Shown in pieces: positions 1-13,700 of a stretch of 64,000 nt of DNA. The stretch's first letter is position 1; every line of letters begins with the position of its first letter. A model generated the notes under the pieces. That model did not search any database. It was not told the DNA's origin and was given only the letters and a program-made list of their open reading frames with translations. The stretch comes from Pegoplata infirma (lineage: Eukaryota; Arthropoda; Insecta; Diptera; Anthomyiidae): positions 53,248,852-53,312,851 of the forward strand of contig OY992538.1 in NCBI GenBank assembly GCA_963921195.1, given 5' to 3'. The position numbers were made by a program, and so were the translations under genes.

Positions 1-1
1 T

Positions 2-1744
2 GAAGATAATAATGTGGAAGAAAAAGAGCAAAAACAAGTTAAAGTAAGTGAACATGAAAATGAAGAATCAGAAGAGGAGGAAAATGTAGAAATCGACGAG
101 GAGGAAGAAGAACACCAAGAGAAATTTACAAGAAGTAGAGTTAGAAAATTACGAAGTTCCTTTAGTGGCAGTTTAACTAAAACTAACAAAGAAACTGTTG
201 CCACCAATGTTAGGAAAAGGTCATCCTTTTCTAAACGGCGACAGTCTTCTTCCAATAATTTAGCCAATAGAAAGACCACACGCACATCAATGGCTGCTGC
301 AGCAGCAGACAATGATTTACCAATAACAACAACGCCTGTAAAAAAATCCAGAACTAAAAATCCAACTAAGCCAGAGTCCATTTCAGCGTCGACCAAACCA
401 CGTACCGGAGTTAAAAATCAAAAACTTTTAAGCATTAGCAAAAAACGTTTACAACAAAAGCGTAAATTGGAAATGGCACGTTCTAAAAAAGCAGTAAAAC
501 GTAAATCTAGTTTAACTCCAGTCAAGGGAACAACAGCTGCTGTAGCTAAGAGAAGGGCCACCATAGAAAATGTTCCTAGGCGGGTATTGAGACATAGTCC
601 CAGAAAGGCAGCACAAAACGAAGCAGAGGAGAAGGAAGAAAACAATGACGAAGAGGAGGAAGAGGATAAAGAAACTACACAAAATGAAGAAGAAGAGGAG
701 GAGGAATCTGAAGAGGATAAAAAAGAAAGTGATGATGAAGACCGCCACGACGATACTGAAGATGAATCACAAGAAAAGGAGGAAGAAGATCAACAAACAG
801 ACGAAGAAATGTTAGAAGAGGAAGAAACAACTAGAAGAGATGCTAATAAATCAAGATTGAGAACATACTCCAAACCATCGACTTCCTTACGACAGCTGCC
901 CATAAGATCGCGTGGTGGCAAAACTATGAAAACGGATGAAAAAGAAACTTCCGATGAAGAAGCAACACAAGATAAATTAGATATTGAAAAATCCTCCAAT
1001 GAAGATAACGACGAAGACAAATCATCATATGCCACTGCTGGAGAGGCTGACGATGATGATGATAATCATAGTATGGTAGCAAATAACAATCAACCAGCCG
1101 ATGCCGGAAATTCTAGTAGTTTGGATACTTGGGCTATACACAACCAATTACAAGATACCACCACCAATTCTACCTACTACAATGTTTCAGAGGAATCTGA
1201 TTCAGATGATGAAAGTTTAAATTCCACCTTAAAAAGGACACCTCTATCAAATGCTAAATCTAATTCATCTATAAATTCTACCATCAAAAATCCGGGAGAA
1301 GGCAATAGTACACCACAACAACAAAGTGATAATCATACGCCACGTACAAGATCACGAGGATCAGTAAAAATTAATTTGTGGACTTTAGATGATAGTCCAG
1401 TATTACCCAATGTTAAGCAGCATCACCATTATCAGGCCATAAGTAAACCTACTAGAAGTTTACTTAAATCAGATGATGAATCTACAAAATCAAATGAAAA
1501 ATCTTTAACACACAATAAAACTTCTTCAATAACATCCACTCCCTTAAGAAGAGCATCCACCATTAAAAAACCTTTGCACGCTGTCAAAAGCAATGATAAT
1601 CCTACAAAATCTCCTTCCACGGTAAACACTTTACATCGTTGGCTTTTAAAGACACCACGAACGCAATCCGAAAGTGTTGTTACTTCGTCTGCTACTACAA
1701 CTAATGGTCCTACAAAATCATTAAGTGAATCTTCCGCATCATGA
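2..1744 (+). CDS. dom: Domino, alternative acidic C-terminus (probable Domino-B isoform), 5' end outside window
   Basis: The frame is open to the left edge, so this is the end of a longer protein, not a gene starting at the GTG at 14. About 580 residues follow: acidic Glu/Asp runs alternating with basic Arg/Lys/Ser stretches, no catalytic motif, ending in three consecutive TGA codons at 1742-1750. An excellent donor (GTAAGT) lies inside it at 44-49, in phase 0 with the A-specific 36-nt exon at 9834. Not using that donor gives this C-terminus; using it gives the SANT/poly-Q C-terminus. Drosophila Domino is known to have two isoforms, A and B, that differ at the C-terminus, so this is most likely the B end. 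That assignment is inference; the residues themselves are too low in complexity for me to recognise. A separate gene ending at 1744 is the alternative. Confidence 0.6.
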   Translation, partial: EDNNVEEKEQKQVKVSEHENEESEEEENVEIDEEEEEHQEKFTRSRVRKLRSSFSGSLTKTNKETVATNVRKRSSFSKRRQSSSNNLANRKTTRTSMAAAAADNDLPITTTPVKKSRTKNPTKPESISASTKPRTGVKNQKLLSISKKRLQQKRKLEMARSKKAVKRKSSLTPVKGTTAAVAKRRATIENVPRRVLRHSPRKAAQNEAEEKEENNDEEEEEDKETTQNEEEEEEESEEDKKESDDEDRHDDTEDESQEKEEEDQQTDEEMLEEEETTRRDANKSRLRTYSKPSTSLRQLPIRSRGGKTMKTDEKETSDEEATQDKLDIEKSSNEDNDEDKSSYATAGEADDDDDNHSMVANNNQPADAGNSSSLDTWAIHNQLQDTTTNSTYYNVSEESDSDDESLNSTLKRTPLSNAKSNSSINSTIKNPGEGNSTPQQQSDNHTPRTRSRGSVKINLWTLDDSPVLPNVKQHHHYQAISKPTRSLLKSDDESTKSNEKSLTHNKTSSITSTPLRRASTIKKPLHAVKSNDNPTKSPSTVNTLHRWLLKTPRTQSESVVTSSATTTNGPTKSLSESSAS

Positions 1745-4700
1745 TGATGATTAATGAGCTTAAGAAATTTTGAAAAGTTAAAATAAACAAAATTCAGTAT
1801 TATTAAAGATTTTGCTCTGTACATTATTGATGTTGCTGTGTTGTTGATGAGCGGATTGTGGATTAATTTTTTTTATTGGTTTATCTAAGAAATTATTTTA
1901 GTTTTATTATAAACTGCCACTATTTCGTTATTAGACGAAGAAAAAACAGGGTTTTTAGATGAGAAATTTCGGTAACTTAAATTAAAATAAACAAAACTAA
2001 ATCAATCGAAATTCAAATAACAGATTTTTTAAAATTCGAAGGGAATCTTCGAGATTTTGAAGTTAATTGAAAATTATTGTACGGCTGGTTAAAGGTGATT
2101 TGAATGATCAACTTAAGTATAAAGCCAAGCTTTGAAAGTTACATATCGGGATAAAAAAAAATAGTCCATATCTGAAAAACAGCGGTTTTTGATGAGTTTC
2201 GGTAACTTGATTTAAAATAAAGCAAACTAAATCAATTAAAATTCTAGTAACGGAGTTTTCAAATTTTAAAGGGAATCTTCGAGATTTTGAAGTTAATTCA
2301 AAATTTTTATATCAAAGAATTTATTATCAAAGGCTGTTTGAATTGTCAAATTTAAGTGTAAAGCCAAGTTTTAAAAATTTTATATCGTACGAAACAAATA
2401 GTCTAAGGGCGGATTACTCAATGAATAGTTAGCTGCTAACTGCCGATTTAACGGAGCCTTATGTCAAAATTTGTATGAAAAAGAAAAATTTAACGGAGAG
2501 TTATTTTATAAGCATTGCATTGAGTAATCCAGCTTAAATGGAAGAAATTTCTCAAGGAATAATATAATTTTATACTTGGAAATTGCGTAAAACTTAATAA
2601 GGTTTGTTGAATTTTATTAATAAAATGATTTATTAAATTCAATTACGATATTAATATTATTGATTAAAATTTTTAATTAATTCAAATAAATGGCCAAAAA
2701 AAAATCAACTGGTTCAATTAAAAAATTAATTGATTAATTTGTTAAAAATTCAATTAAACTTTTAGTTGAGTCAATTATTTTTAATTGAATAATTGACAAC
2801 ATCTTTGTCTACTCGTACAATTAATAAATAAAATGATTAAAAAAAAACTTAATCGAATTTGTGTCTATCAAGAAGTTTGTAGTATTGATTAAAATTTTAT
2901 TTAATTTATTTAATTGTGCAATAAAAAAATAAATTGTTTTAATTAAAAAAATAATTGAATCAATTAAAATTTTAATCAATGCCATGAATGTATTACCCCC
3001 GTAGTCAAAATATAGAAATTTTTAAAAATTTCAAAGAGGAGGAAAAGTAGTTTTAAAATTTTAGTTTTTTTGTAAAAAAAAATTAAACTTTTTTAAAAAT
3101 TTTTTGTGAAAAAAAAGGAGAAAATGAAATTCAGTACAGTCACCTTATTCTGTAAGAGTTGCCAGATCAATTCCAATTTTAAATAATCTGACATTTATTT
3201 TTTTTTCAAAATCCTTTTTTAGCAAAACCGTCTAATTACTTTAAAAATTAATACCTTTTTTTAATTTATTTAAGCCTTTTTAGGCTTAAGGATTTTTTTT
3301 TTTTAAATTTTCCAAGTCCCAGTCACATTTTTTTTTGTTTTTGCGTCTTTTGTAAAAAAATCATTAAAAGTAATTTTACCATTCGACAGCCAATATTAAA
3401 CATGAACCGGATGATATACGTCTGAAAGTAGAGACCAAATGGAGTAAAACTGCATTTACAGTTTTTCATTTCGTTATCCTGTTTCCTTTTAAAAGGACTT
3501 TAAAGTTTTAAAGGATACATTTTATAAAATGTTTCTGAAATATTTGTACTTGTCCTAGGATGCCACTGGTGATGGCAAATAAAAGAGAAAGATCTCTCCT
3601 AATTTTCCATTTTTTTTATATTTTGTCATATCAGGATAAAAGGATGTGAATAAAGTCCTTTGAAAACTATCAAAATATTTTGTTGACAATTTTGAATGAT
3701 ATTGAAGCATAAAGTTTTGAAATGTTGTAACTTACCTTCTTTTTCCTGATATATAAAAATAATAAAATAGGAAAATTAGTAGAGTCCGACCGAATATTCG
3801 GTTTCGGTATCGGTTTCGGCCGAATAATGGGGTTTCGGCCTCTATTCGGTATTCGGCAAAATTTTGGCCGAATATTAGCCGAAACCGAAACTTTTTGGTA
3901 TTTTAAAAAATATGTAAAAAAGTCACAAAATTTTTTGATTTCGTATTTCATTACACTTGTTTCAGTTCAATTGAAGAAAATGTTAAAAGTTTATGCAATA
4001 AATGTAAAACGGTTTCAGTTCAAAAATTATTTTCTCCTAATCTACAAACGAAATATAAAATTTTTTTGTAAGTTTTTTAAAAAACACATTTTTTTTTTCA
4101 AAAATACAACAATTCCTATAGATTAAAAGCATTTTATAGTGCGTTTACATTGGATTTCTAATCTAGTAAATTGCGATTTTAATCTACTTTGCAATCTGTA
4201 CCGTTTACATTGGCATTTTTTTCATTTGAGAAGATTAGGATTGGCATTTATTACAACAAGTTGGTAATAAATGTGTGTGACTGCGTCAAAAGACAGCGAC
4301 GGTTATTAGTCGTCGTATGATTAACAAAGACAGTGACGGCGTTTACAAATAACAATGACGGCGGCATATACATACTTGGCGGCGTCATCAAAACGGCAGA
4401 CTTTGTGTCAGTGTTTATCAGTGTTGGAAAATGCAAATAATAGAAATACAGAGTTGTATCTAACTTTACCAGATTGCGTTTGCCGATTAGAGCCTAAACT
4501 AGTAGATTGAAAAAAATAAATTTGTATGGGCAATCTAATAGATTGAAACTGGATTGGAGCCACAATCTACTTTAAGCTAGCTTAGAAAACCACTGTAAAC
4601 GCACTATTATGCTGTATATTTATCTTAAACAACTTTTTAATAATTTTATTCATGCCAGGCGATAATTTTTTTTTTTAAGTTTCGGTTTCGGCCGAATATT

Positions 4701-7700
4701 ACTTTTTCGGCCGAATATTCGGTTCGGTTTCGGTTCGGCCTCGAAAACTGGTTTCGGTCGGACTCTAAAAATTAGGGGAAATCCTTCTCTTTCATTTGCT
4801 ATCACTAGTGGCATCCTCGGAGAAGTATAAAAATTAAAAAAATATTTTATAAAATGTATTCCTCTAAAACTTTGGCCATTGTTCCAAAAAAAAGTAATTC
4901 ACATGAAAATGGAAATTTCCGAATTTTTTTGGTGTTCTGGATTTCACTTTCGAAATTTTTTTTCGTTTTGTTTCACATAAATAAAGTTTGGTAAAAGTAA
5001 AACGAATGCAATGTTTTCGTTATAATATTTTAACTTTTAGTTATCCGATTTGAATGAAAATTTGAACAACAAAACACTGAACTCGATTTCATGTGATTCG
5101 AAAAATTTCATGTGAATTAAAAAGTTGTGAAAAACAGAACAAAGGCCTTTGAAGTACTTTTAAAAGGAAACAGGATCACGAAATGAAAAACTGTAAATGC
5201 AGTTTTACTACATTTAGTCTCTAGCATAGTCTCTAGCGAAGGTGTCAAAATAAAGTTGTCAAAGTACAACTTGTATGCATGTGTTTGTTGACAAAGTACG
5301 ACTTGTGAAAATGTATTGTGTGGTGAATTCACATCGACAACGTACGTGTGAGAAATTAGAAAAATATAGCAATATTGTTTTTTCTTTCACCTTCGCCTCT
5401 ATATTTCTCTATGGTCTCTAGTTTCAAACGTATTTTATACAGTTCGTGTTTAAGGACATTTTTTTTATTTTTGTCGAACGGTGTTCTGCGACAAGTCACT
5501 ATTGAACCGGTACTGGTTGTGTTCCTAAAGGTGTGTTTATATCATCCCACCGAGTCTTTGGATTTTAAGAAAGTAAAATATTACAGAAGTCTTAATACTG
5601 CCAAAAAATCATAAACAAAATCAAACAGACATTTTTTAAAACAGCTGTTTGTATGCAAATCTAATAACACACAGCCATTTTTTGAAATATTTCATAAAAT
5701 CAAAAGTCTTATTAGACTGTCAACAAAATCATATTACACAAGATTTTTTTGACAAGTCTTAATACTCAGTGGTATGATATAAACACAGCTTAAGGGACAG
5801 GTCCAGTGACATGTCATAAGTTACAGTTGTTTTTAAATGAATGGTGTCAAGTTTGTGATAGGTCATTTATGACTGTGTGACATGTCACGTAACCTATCAA
5901 GGACCAATCACTTTTCCTGCAGGGCAATTATAAAAACGAAATCTTAATTTTTATAATTTTATAAGAAATGTGTCAACATTAATAATTTTATTTCGTAAAT
6001 TGCTTGAAATATGGCAGCACTTAGAAATATCAAAATTTTTGATTCTTGAAATTTTTTTTGGAAAATTTTCAAAAAAAAAAAATGTGAATTTTAAAAAATT
6101 AAAAAAAAAAAAAAATTGTCTGCGATATTAATTTCTATTGATTTTGGAAAGACCACTAACCAAAAACTTAAATATATAAAGACTATGCAAGAGTCAATTG
6201 TTTTTGACGTTTAAAGGTGGTGTTAGTTTTACAAATGGTATCTGGGAAAGCTGGAAATTTTGTTTACCTTTTATTTTTCGGTTAATTTTGCTGGTTGTTT
6301 TGATTTAATTATATTCATTTCTTTTTTTTATTATGTGTTTTTTAATTTTCAAGTGACACAACAATAATTTTCATTCATAATTTTAAAATTTTTTAATGTT
6401 TATTTTTCGTTATTCCCAAATCGTTCCCAAATACTTTCCAAAAAAAGATTGCTATCTGTAGATAACGACTTCGTTATTACTGACACTACTATTCATGAGT
6501 TACCCCTGCCACTAACGTTTTGTTGAGTTATCACCATTTGCTTACAACTACGGGTTTTCAAAAGTCTCAAGTTTCAAACAGTGATATTAAAAACTTTTGA
6601 AGTCTTTTTACAGATTACCGGATATTTAAAAACCCTGTTTGTTTTTCAATTCCTCATCTTGTGTATTCAGATTTTTTTCGTTAAGATATTTTGTAGAATT
6701 TCTAATAGATTTTATAGATTTCTTCTTCAGACAGACATTCAAAACAGAAATAAATTTGTATATTTTTTTCAATATTTTTTTTTATTTTGTAAATAATACA
6801 TTAAAAATAATTTTAAACAATATAAACTACTTTAAAATATTTTAGAATTAAAAAAAATAATAATAAATAAAATCTAAATGATAGTTAGAATTTATAGGTA
6901 TTATTAACCAACAAAAAAATTTAACAAAAAAAATATAAGTCCTGACATTATCAAATAAAAACTCATCATCTTTTAAGAAAAAGATTATCATCATCATAAA
7001 TAAGAACTTTAGAAAAACAAGGGAAACTTTTTTTTTAATATTTTCAAAAAAATATATATTTATAATTTTGGTTAATTTGTATGAGTTTCACAACAATTTA
7101 TTCTTTTATTTTTCAAAAGAACATCTTAAAAACGCTGTGCAACAAATTTTAGGCCATTTTAGGTATCTTGAATGGATTCCAAAATAAAAAGTATGTACCA
7201 TTATCCATTTCGAACTACAATTGATTTTTTTCGAATTACAATTGAAGGGCTTATTGTAAAAACTCGATAAGCAACATTTCATTTTATGGTGGTTTTTGCC
7301 TTAAAACTTTTCAAATAACGATAAAAATAGATGTTTTGAAGAACTTTTATACTCAAGATACTTGTACGAAAGGTTTAAGCTAAACTTCTGCAAAAACTCT
7401 GTCAATGGGACATCATTAGAAGACGAAAAACATCAAAAAATAAAATGTTGCTTATCAAGTTTTTGCAATAAGCCCTTCAATTGGAATCTTCAAACTACAA
7501 TTGATTTCTTTCAAATTACAATTGAAGGGCTTACTGCAAGATAAGCAACATTTAATTTTTTCGTGTTTTTCGCCTTCTGCTGATGGTCCATTGACAGATT
7601 TTGGGCAGAAGTCTTGCTTTAACCCCTCGTACAAGTATATTGAGAATAAAGTTCTGCAAAAGTTATATTTTCTACATTATTTTAAAAGTTTTAAGGCAAA

Positions 7701-10700
7701 AACCACCATAAAATGAAATGTTGCTTATCGAGTTCTTACAATAAGCTCTTCAATTAATCTTTTTCGAATTACAACTGATATATTTTGAATTACAATTGAT
7801 CCTTTTCGAATTGCAGTTGATATTTTTCAAATTACAATTGACTTTTTTTGAATTACAGTTGGAATCTTCGAACTACAGTTGGAATCTTCGAACTACAGTT
7901 GGAATCTTCGAACTACAATTGATCTATCTAAAAGCGTGTAAAAAAATAATTAGATCAAAACATATCTCCTTTGATAAAAACATATATGGATCATATCGAA
8001 ATGGATATAATCAGATCTAGTCCATATATACTCATATCTGCTTCAGATATTTTCAGATCCGTAAATTGAGTCTATCTGGCATATATGACATATATGATCA
8101 CACATTTTCAGATATGTTCATATATGTGAAATTGTCAGATAGACTCAATTTACGGATCAAAACATATCTGAAGCAGATATGAATATATATGGAGTAGATC
8201 TGATTAGATCCATTTATATATGATCCATATATGTTTTTATCAAAGGAGATATGTTTTGATATAATTATTTTTTTACACGGGAAATAGCAATTGATCTATT
8301 TTGAATTACAATTCATCTTTTTTGAATTAAAATCGATCTTTTTCGAAATGCAATTGATCTTTTTCGAAATGCAATTGATCTTTTTTCAAAAAACAATTGA
8401 TATTTTCTGAATAACAATTAGGATTTCCGAATACGGGGACCCTAAAAAATAACTCGAGCTAAGTTTTCAAAACCCTTCAGGTAGTTTTGGTCAACTACTT
8501 TGTTCATTTGTTTTTGGTCCTATTCAAAATACAATCATTGACCATAAATTTGTTGCACAGTGTCATTTTGGTTAATTTGTATTGAGTTTCATAACACTTA
8601 ATTTCTTTTATTTTTCAAAAGAACACATCTTAATATTTTCCAAAATTTATTTATATAAAAATCTTCTGCCATTTCTTTATTAAAAATCATTCATTTATTC
8701 ATTAAAAAATTGTTAAAAAGAAAGAAAAAATATTTCGACTACATTTATTCGATTTAAAAAATCTATTTTTTTTGTTAAAGGTTTTCATTATTTAAAGTTA
8801 TGTTTTTTTTTAAATATTAAGTTTAATTTAAGTTTTTAATTTTAATTTAAACATAAAATCACAGAAAGAAAACAAAAAAAAAAAAAATTATAATTATAGA
8901 TTTAACAAAAAGGACTCCTGTATTTTGTTAAACTTAAATCATATAAAAATTATTTATTAATTTATATATATAAAAAAAATCACACATTTGACTCTTAGTA
9001 AAAGCTAAAAAAAATTGAAATATTCTTAAAAAAGAAAATAAAGCTTTTAAGAAAAATAATATAAAAATAAAAAAAATCTGTATGTGTTTTATTTAAATTT
9101 TGTTTATTTTTTTTAAATAAAATTTTTAGTGAAGACAATTATAAAAAAAATCTACAAATCTTTGGCCCTTTAAAAAAAATTAACCTTAAACTGTATATTT
9201 TGGAAATGTTTAAAATCTAACTGCAACAAAATTGTATTTAAAAATGAGAAAAATATAAAAAAAAAATATTATTTTCTAATTTAAATTAAACTTAATAAAA
9301 ATCTGTTTTGGTGTCTTCTTTTTTTTTATTTTAAAGGTTTAAATTCTCACAAAATCGGTCTCTCAAAACCCATCCCAAATCTTAAGGACAGTTTGGCAAT
9401 GGCATTTATTTAATATTTTAATAACACAAATAACAGGGCACCAAAACAGTTGTTCAGCCTTTTTATTGTTAACAAAAAAAAATATGTCTTATTATTTAAA
9501 AATTTCAATTTCCAAAATTTTTGCCATTTCCAAACGGCCTCAGAATTTGTTATTTTTTTTTTATTGTTTTTACTAAATGAAAAGTTTATTAAAAAGAAAA
9601 TTAATAAAATTTTTATAAAACCTTTAAATTTTAAGTCACCAAAACAGAGTTTCAGAAAATAATATTTTTTTTTTTCTTTTTCTTTTTTTTATATATCAAA
9701 TTATCTATCTACTCCTTACTACATTTGTGCTACTCCCCTCTGTGTGTGCGTGTTTCTTTATTGGTTGTTTCAACTCTACACATTTTCCAATTTTTTTTGT
9801 ATTTTGTCTGCACAATTTATAAAACAAAAACAGATATGGATTTCTGCCAATACCATGGATCAAATGCCGGTAAGTACAATTTTTAAAAATTATTCTTTTA
9901 TCGTAAGTTAAATATATAAAAAGGGGGGACATTAGAATGTTGTTGAAAGCTTTTGTTCAAAAATCGTTTGGATTTTTGCGTCCTAAATATATTATTGATT
10001 AGTCATCGATTTTAAGACATTCTAGCGATGTCCGCCTTTCTGTTAAAATGGCGATCCCAACCAAAATATTTCACAAAGATGATATTTGTGTAATATTAAC
10101 CAAAATATTACACAAAAATGACTGTATCTATAATATATTATTTTATAGAAACAGTCATCTCTGTGTAATATTTTGGGGTCCCAGACTCCATTAAGTAAAG
10201 AAAATAACTTTGACAAACAAATTTGTTTGTGTAAAAAAATGTTTGTACTTGTTTAAATACCATTCGGTATTAACTTTGTCCGAATATGTCCACCAGTAGC
10301 CGAATTAATACATTTTGTATTTTAAGGTTATGTCGAATATGCCGACATTTTTTGAAGTGTCCTAACATTAAGTTAAGTTCTTAACTTTTGAACCGCTTAA
10401 CCGATATGTCGGCCATATCGGATATATCGGACTAATCAGAGATTAGCAAATGGATGGACGTGTGAGACTTACGACAGATCTGGGGGCTAATCACGTAAAA
10501 CGAAAACGATTGACGATAGATAAACGACATCAAAATACATATCGTTCTGAAGGGAAATGTTAAAGTATTTCTTTATTATATTATTAAAGAGTGCTATCTA
10601 ATCCAGAAACATTCAAAAACATGGAAACATTTTGTTTAATTTAGGAACACCAAGACTCTAAAAATCGACGATAGTCAACTACCGTTTTACGTGATCGCAG

Positions 10701-13700
10701 TCCTGGCCTTCTCTTAATCAGAAGCGCACAAGTGAACTGATATCGCTTCCAAGAGGGGATATTTCGACAGTGGTTCCTGTAATTACCGGACACTGTCTTA
10801 TAGGGAAGCGCGCAGAGCTTGGAAACTATCGAACACTTCATATGCCATTGTCCGGCACTTTCTGGTCAGAACCTCACTTCACTGAGATCTGCACAATCTT
10901 TCTGATTTGTCAGATGTCAAAATTCAATACCTTAGGAGTTTCATAAGAAGCTCAAATTAGTTTAACGGCAGGGACCAGTAGGGAAACCTATTGCAGTCCC
11001 GTGGTATCACAATGGGCCTCAGAGTCTATGTGTGCTGACGTAAAACCATCAGCAGCCACTTACAATCTAACCCAATGGTTCCCAACCTTATTTACGCAAC
11101 GCACCACTTTTAAGTTAAAAACATTTCATTGTCCCCCCTACACTCAAGAAAAATTTGTTAATTTTTCTAATTTTTATTTTTAATGAAAAATGGTTTAGCA
11201 AAGTTTTTGTAAAATAAGAATCTAAACTAAGTTTTTAGTAAAATTTTTAACAATTAACAAATTTGTGTAGTTAATTTTGGTAAAAAAACTAGTTTTTGTG
11301 GTTAATTTGACTAAAAAAATCTTGCTCGTTGCCCCCCCTGGAACCTTCAAATTGCCCCCCAGTGGGGCGAGAATCAATGGTTGGGAACCATTGATCTAAC
11401 CTATCGGTCATATCGGATATATCGGTCATATTGAATATATATGTGTCATATCGGATTTATCGGTCACATCGCATATATTGGTCATATCGAATACATCGGT
11501 CATATCGGATATATCGGTAAGCGATATTTCGGTCAAATGCAATGCCAAAATTCTCGGAGCATCCCTGCGTAATGTTTTGGCCGTTATCACTATTTTAACA
11601 AAGAAACAGGATCACGAATATATTCAGGCAGGACCCCAAAATATTACACAGAGATGACCGTATCTATAACATAACTATTTGTTGTTGGCATGTCACAGAT
11701 TTAATTCCGTTCGAAAATGGAATTAAATCCCGAAAAAGTGGGGGTGTGTTTTGTGACATATCACTTTTAAACCGGCACGTGTTGAGTTTCTAAGGAACAG
11801 CTCCAGTGACATGTCACAAGTGATGCATCAAGGCTTTAGACAATTCCTTACAAAAGTGACAGGTGTTTCCATATGAAAGGTTGTTAAGTTTTTATAGGTC
11901 ATTAGGGTCCCTATTATGGACCGGTTACTTTCCTGCAGGCAAGTTTTAAATTTCAAATAGACTTCACGTCTAAGTTTTTTCACGGCACCGAAAAAATTTT
12001 AGGGGAAAAACTTTTAATTGAAAATTTAAAAAAGTTCATTTTAGTTTTTTTATAATTTTTTTAATTGATTTCGATTTTAAGAATAAATGCAATTTTTCCT
12101 TGTTAAACTTGTACAAATTTTAGTAATTGATACTAGAGATGGGCGCGTGAGTGATTTTTGACTCACACTCACTCGCGACAGGAATTTTTGAATCACGCAC
12201 ACTCACTCACGAGCATATTTTTTCTACTCACACTCACTCACAATCACGTGAGTAAATTTAATACAACACACACTCACGTGCACTCACGCAAGCTTCGTTC
12301 ACACTCACGTTGACTCACACTCACGAAACTCTTATTTATAAAAAAAAAATTATAAAACTAAAATTTCAAAAATCTTTCAAAATTTTCAGCAAAATTTAAA
12401 GTTCAGCATAATTTTACATTTTTCTTTCCTTTTTTTGTTACGAAATCTTAAGTTAAGCCAAATTTCACAATTTTTTTAATGCTTTTTTTGGTACGAAAGG
12501 AAATATGAAAAGAAAATAATCACGCAAACTCACGCAAAATCGAATCACTCACGCAATTTTTTCTCCACTCACAATCACGTGAGTAAAATTGAATTCAGTC
12601 ACACTCACGCGTGAATCACGCTCTGATTTGCTCATGTGCCCATCTCTAATTGATACTATTACTTTCGTCATTGGTGCAAAATCAATTAAAACAGTAATTG
12701 ATATAATCATTTTAGTGATTGAAACTCCCCAGTCAGAAAAATACAAACGGGCCAACGTTGGAATGAAGTTGGCGGCGACGGTACCAACGTTGGCATATCA
12801 TACCCGTTTCTAAGTCTACAACGTCATTTCGAAGTTGAAATGATAACAGTGGCCAACGATCGCTCGACTTTTGTTTTGACGTTGGGTTAACATTGATTTT
12901 ACAAATTTACGACATTGGATTTGTCTTTTGCTTAGGGGTGTATTGAAAATCTCGTTGTAGTGCTTTTTAGTAACCATTTTGTGCAAATTGGTTAAAAAAG
13001 CAACTACTTAAGTGTTCACTTAGATTAAAGAGTTGAGGTCTATGTAAATCAAAAACTTTTTAAAAAAATAAAAATGTTAAAACTTTTCAATTATAATCCA
13101 TAGTGTAGTGTTTTATGTAAACGCAAAGTTGTGACAACACAATATTTTTAGTAAAACTGTTTTACATTATACAATGTTGTGTTTTTGGCTAGCCCGATAT
13201 TGTGCCAACACAAAATTTTTGGTACGGTTGGCAATTTCTGACTGGGTCATTTTAATTTTTTGTGTGTGTGTGCCTAATGTATTTCTTTTTCTAAACAATT
13301 TTTTTTTTCATATATTTCTTTCCTTTTCTAAACTTTAGATGTGGTGTCCACCAACTCCCCCGCAAGATAATGATGATATTTATATCGATTACTCCTTAAC
13401 CTTTATGTATGATGTGGATGCAATACCAGAATCTGAACTACCACCCGTTTTTATTAAGAAAGAATATAAACGTTCAAGATCCGAGGCAGGTTTTATGATG
13501 GATGGCAACAAGAGGCCGGCAAAAGTGCGACGTGAAGAAATGTTATGTGCGCCACGCTCTCTATTCGATAGACCATCTGCAGCTATAGCACGTATACGTA
13601 GAGATTTAAAAAATCAACGTTATCGAGGTGTCTTCAAACCCAATGTACAAATACCAGGCTTAAAACCACAAGTACCACAAAAACCTCTAACAGAACCGGA

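Larger units (their letters stand above)
3420..5228. repeat. Inverted repeat (foldback) interrupted by nested MITEs
   Basis: Left arm about 3430-3600 (GAGACCAAATGG, CTGCATTTACAGTTTTTCAT, CCTGTTTCCTTTTAAAAG, ATGCCACTGG) recurs in reverse complement at about 4780-4865 and 5140-5228. The arms are separated by the hAT MITE at 3780-4767. The right arm is itself split by a small element at about 4890-5118 with AATTCACATGAAA inverted ends. Non-coding. Confidence 0.75.

Noticed and set aside
418..1824. Minus-strand frames opposite the first exon
   Set aside because: Antisense of the acidic/Ser-rich domino frame; no domain or start context.
3827..4126. 99-codon plus-strand open frame
   Set aside because: Lies wholly inside the hAT MITE at 3780-4767; low-complexity codons made of its repeated end motifs.
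9450..9932. Short frames on both strands near 9.5-9.9 kb
   Set aside because: AT-homopolymer frames rich in Phe/Lys/Asn with no conserved motif; only the 36-nt exon at 9834 is supported.
13339..13341. ATG at 13339 as a translation start
   Set aside because: Directly follows an acceptor AG, and the conserved p400 block begins here mid-protein; it is an internal Met.
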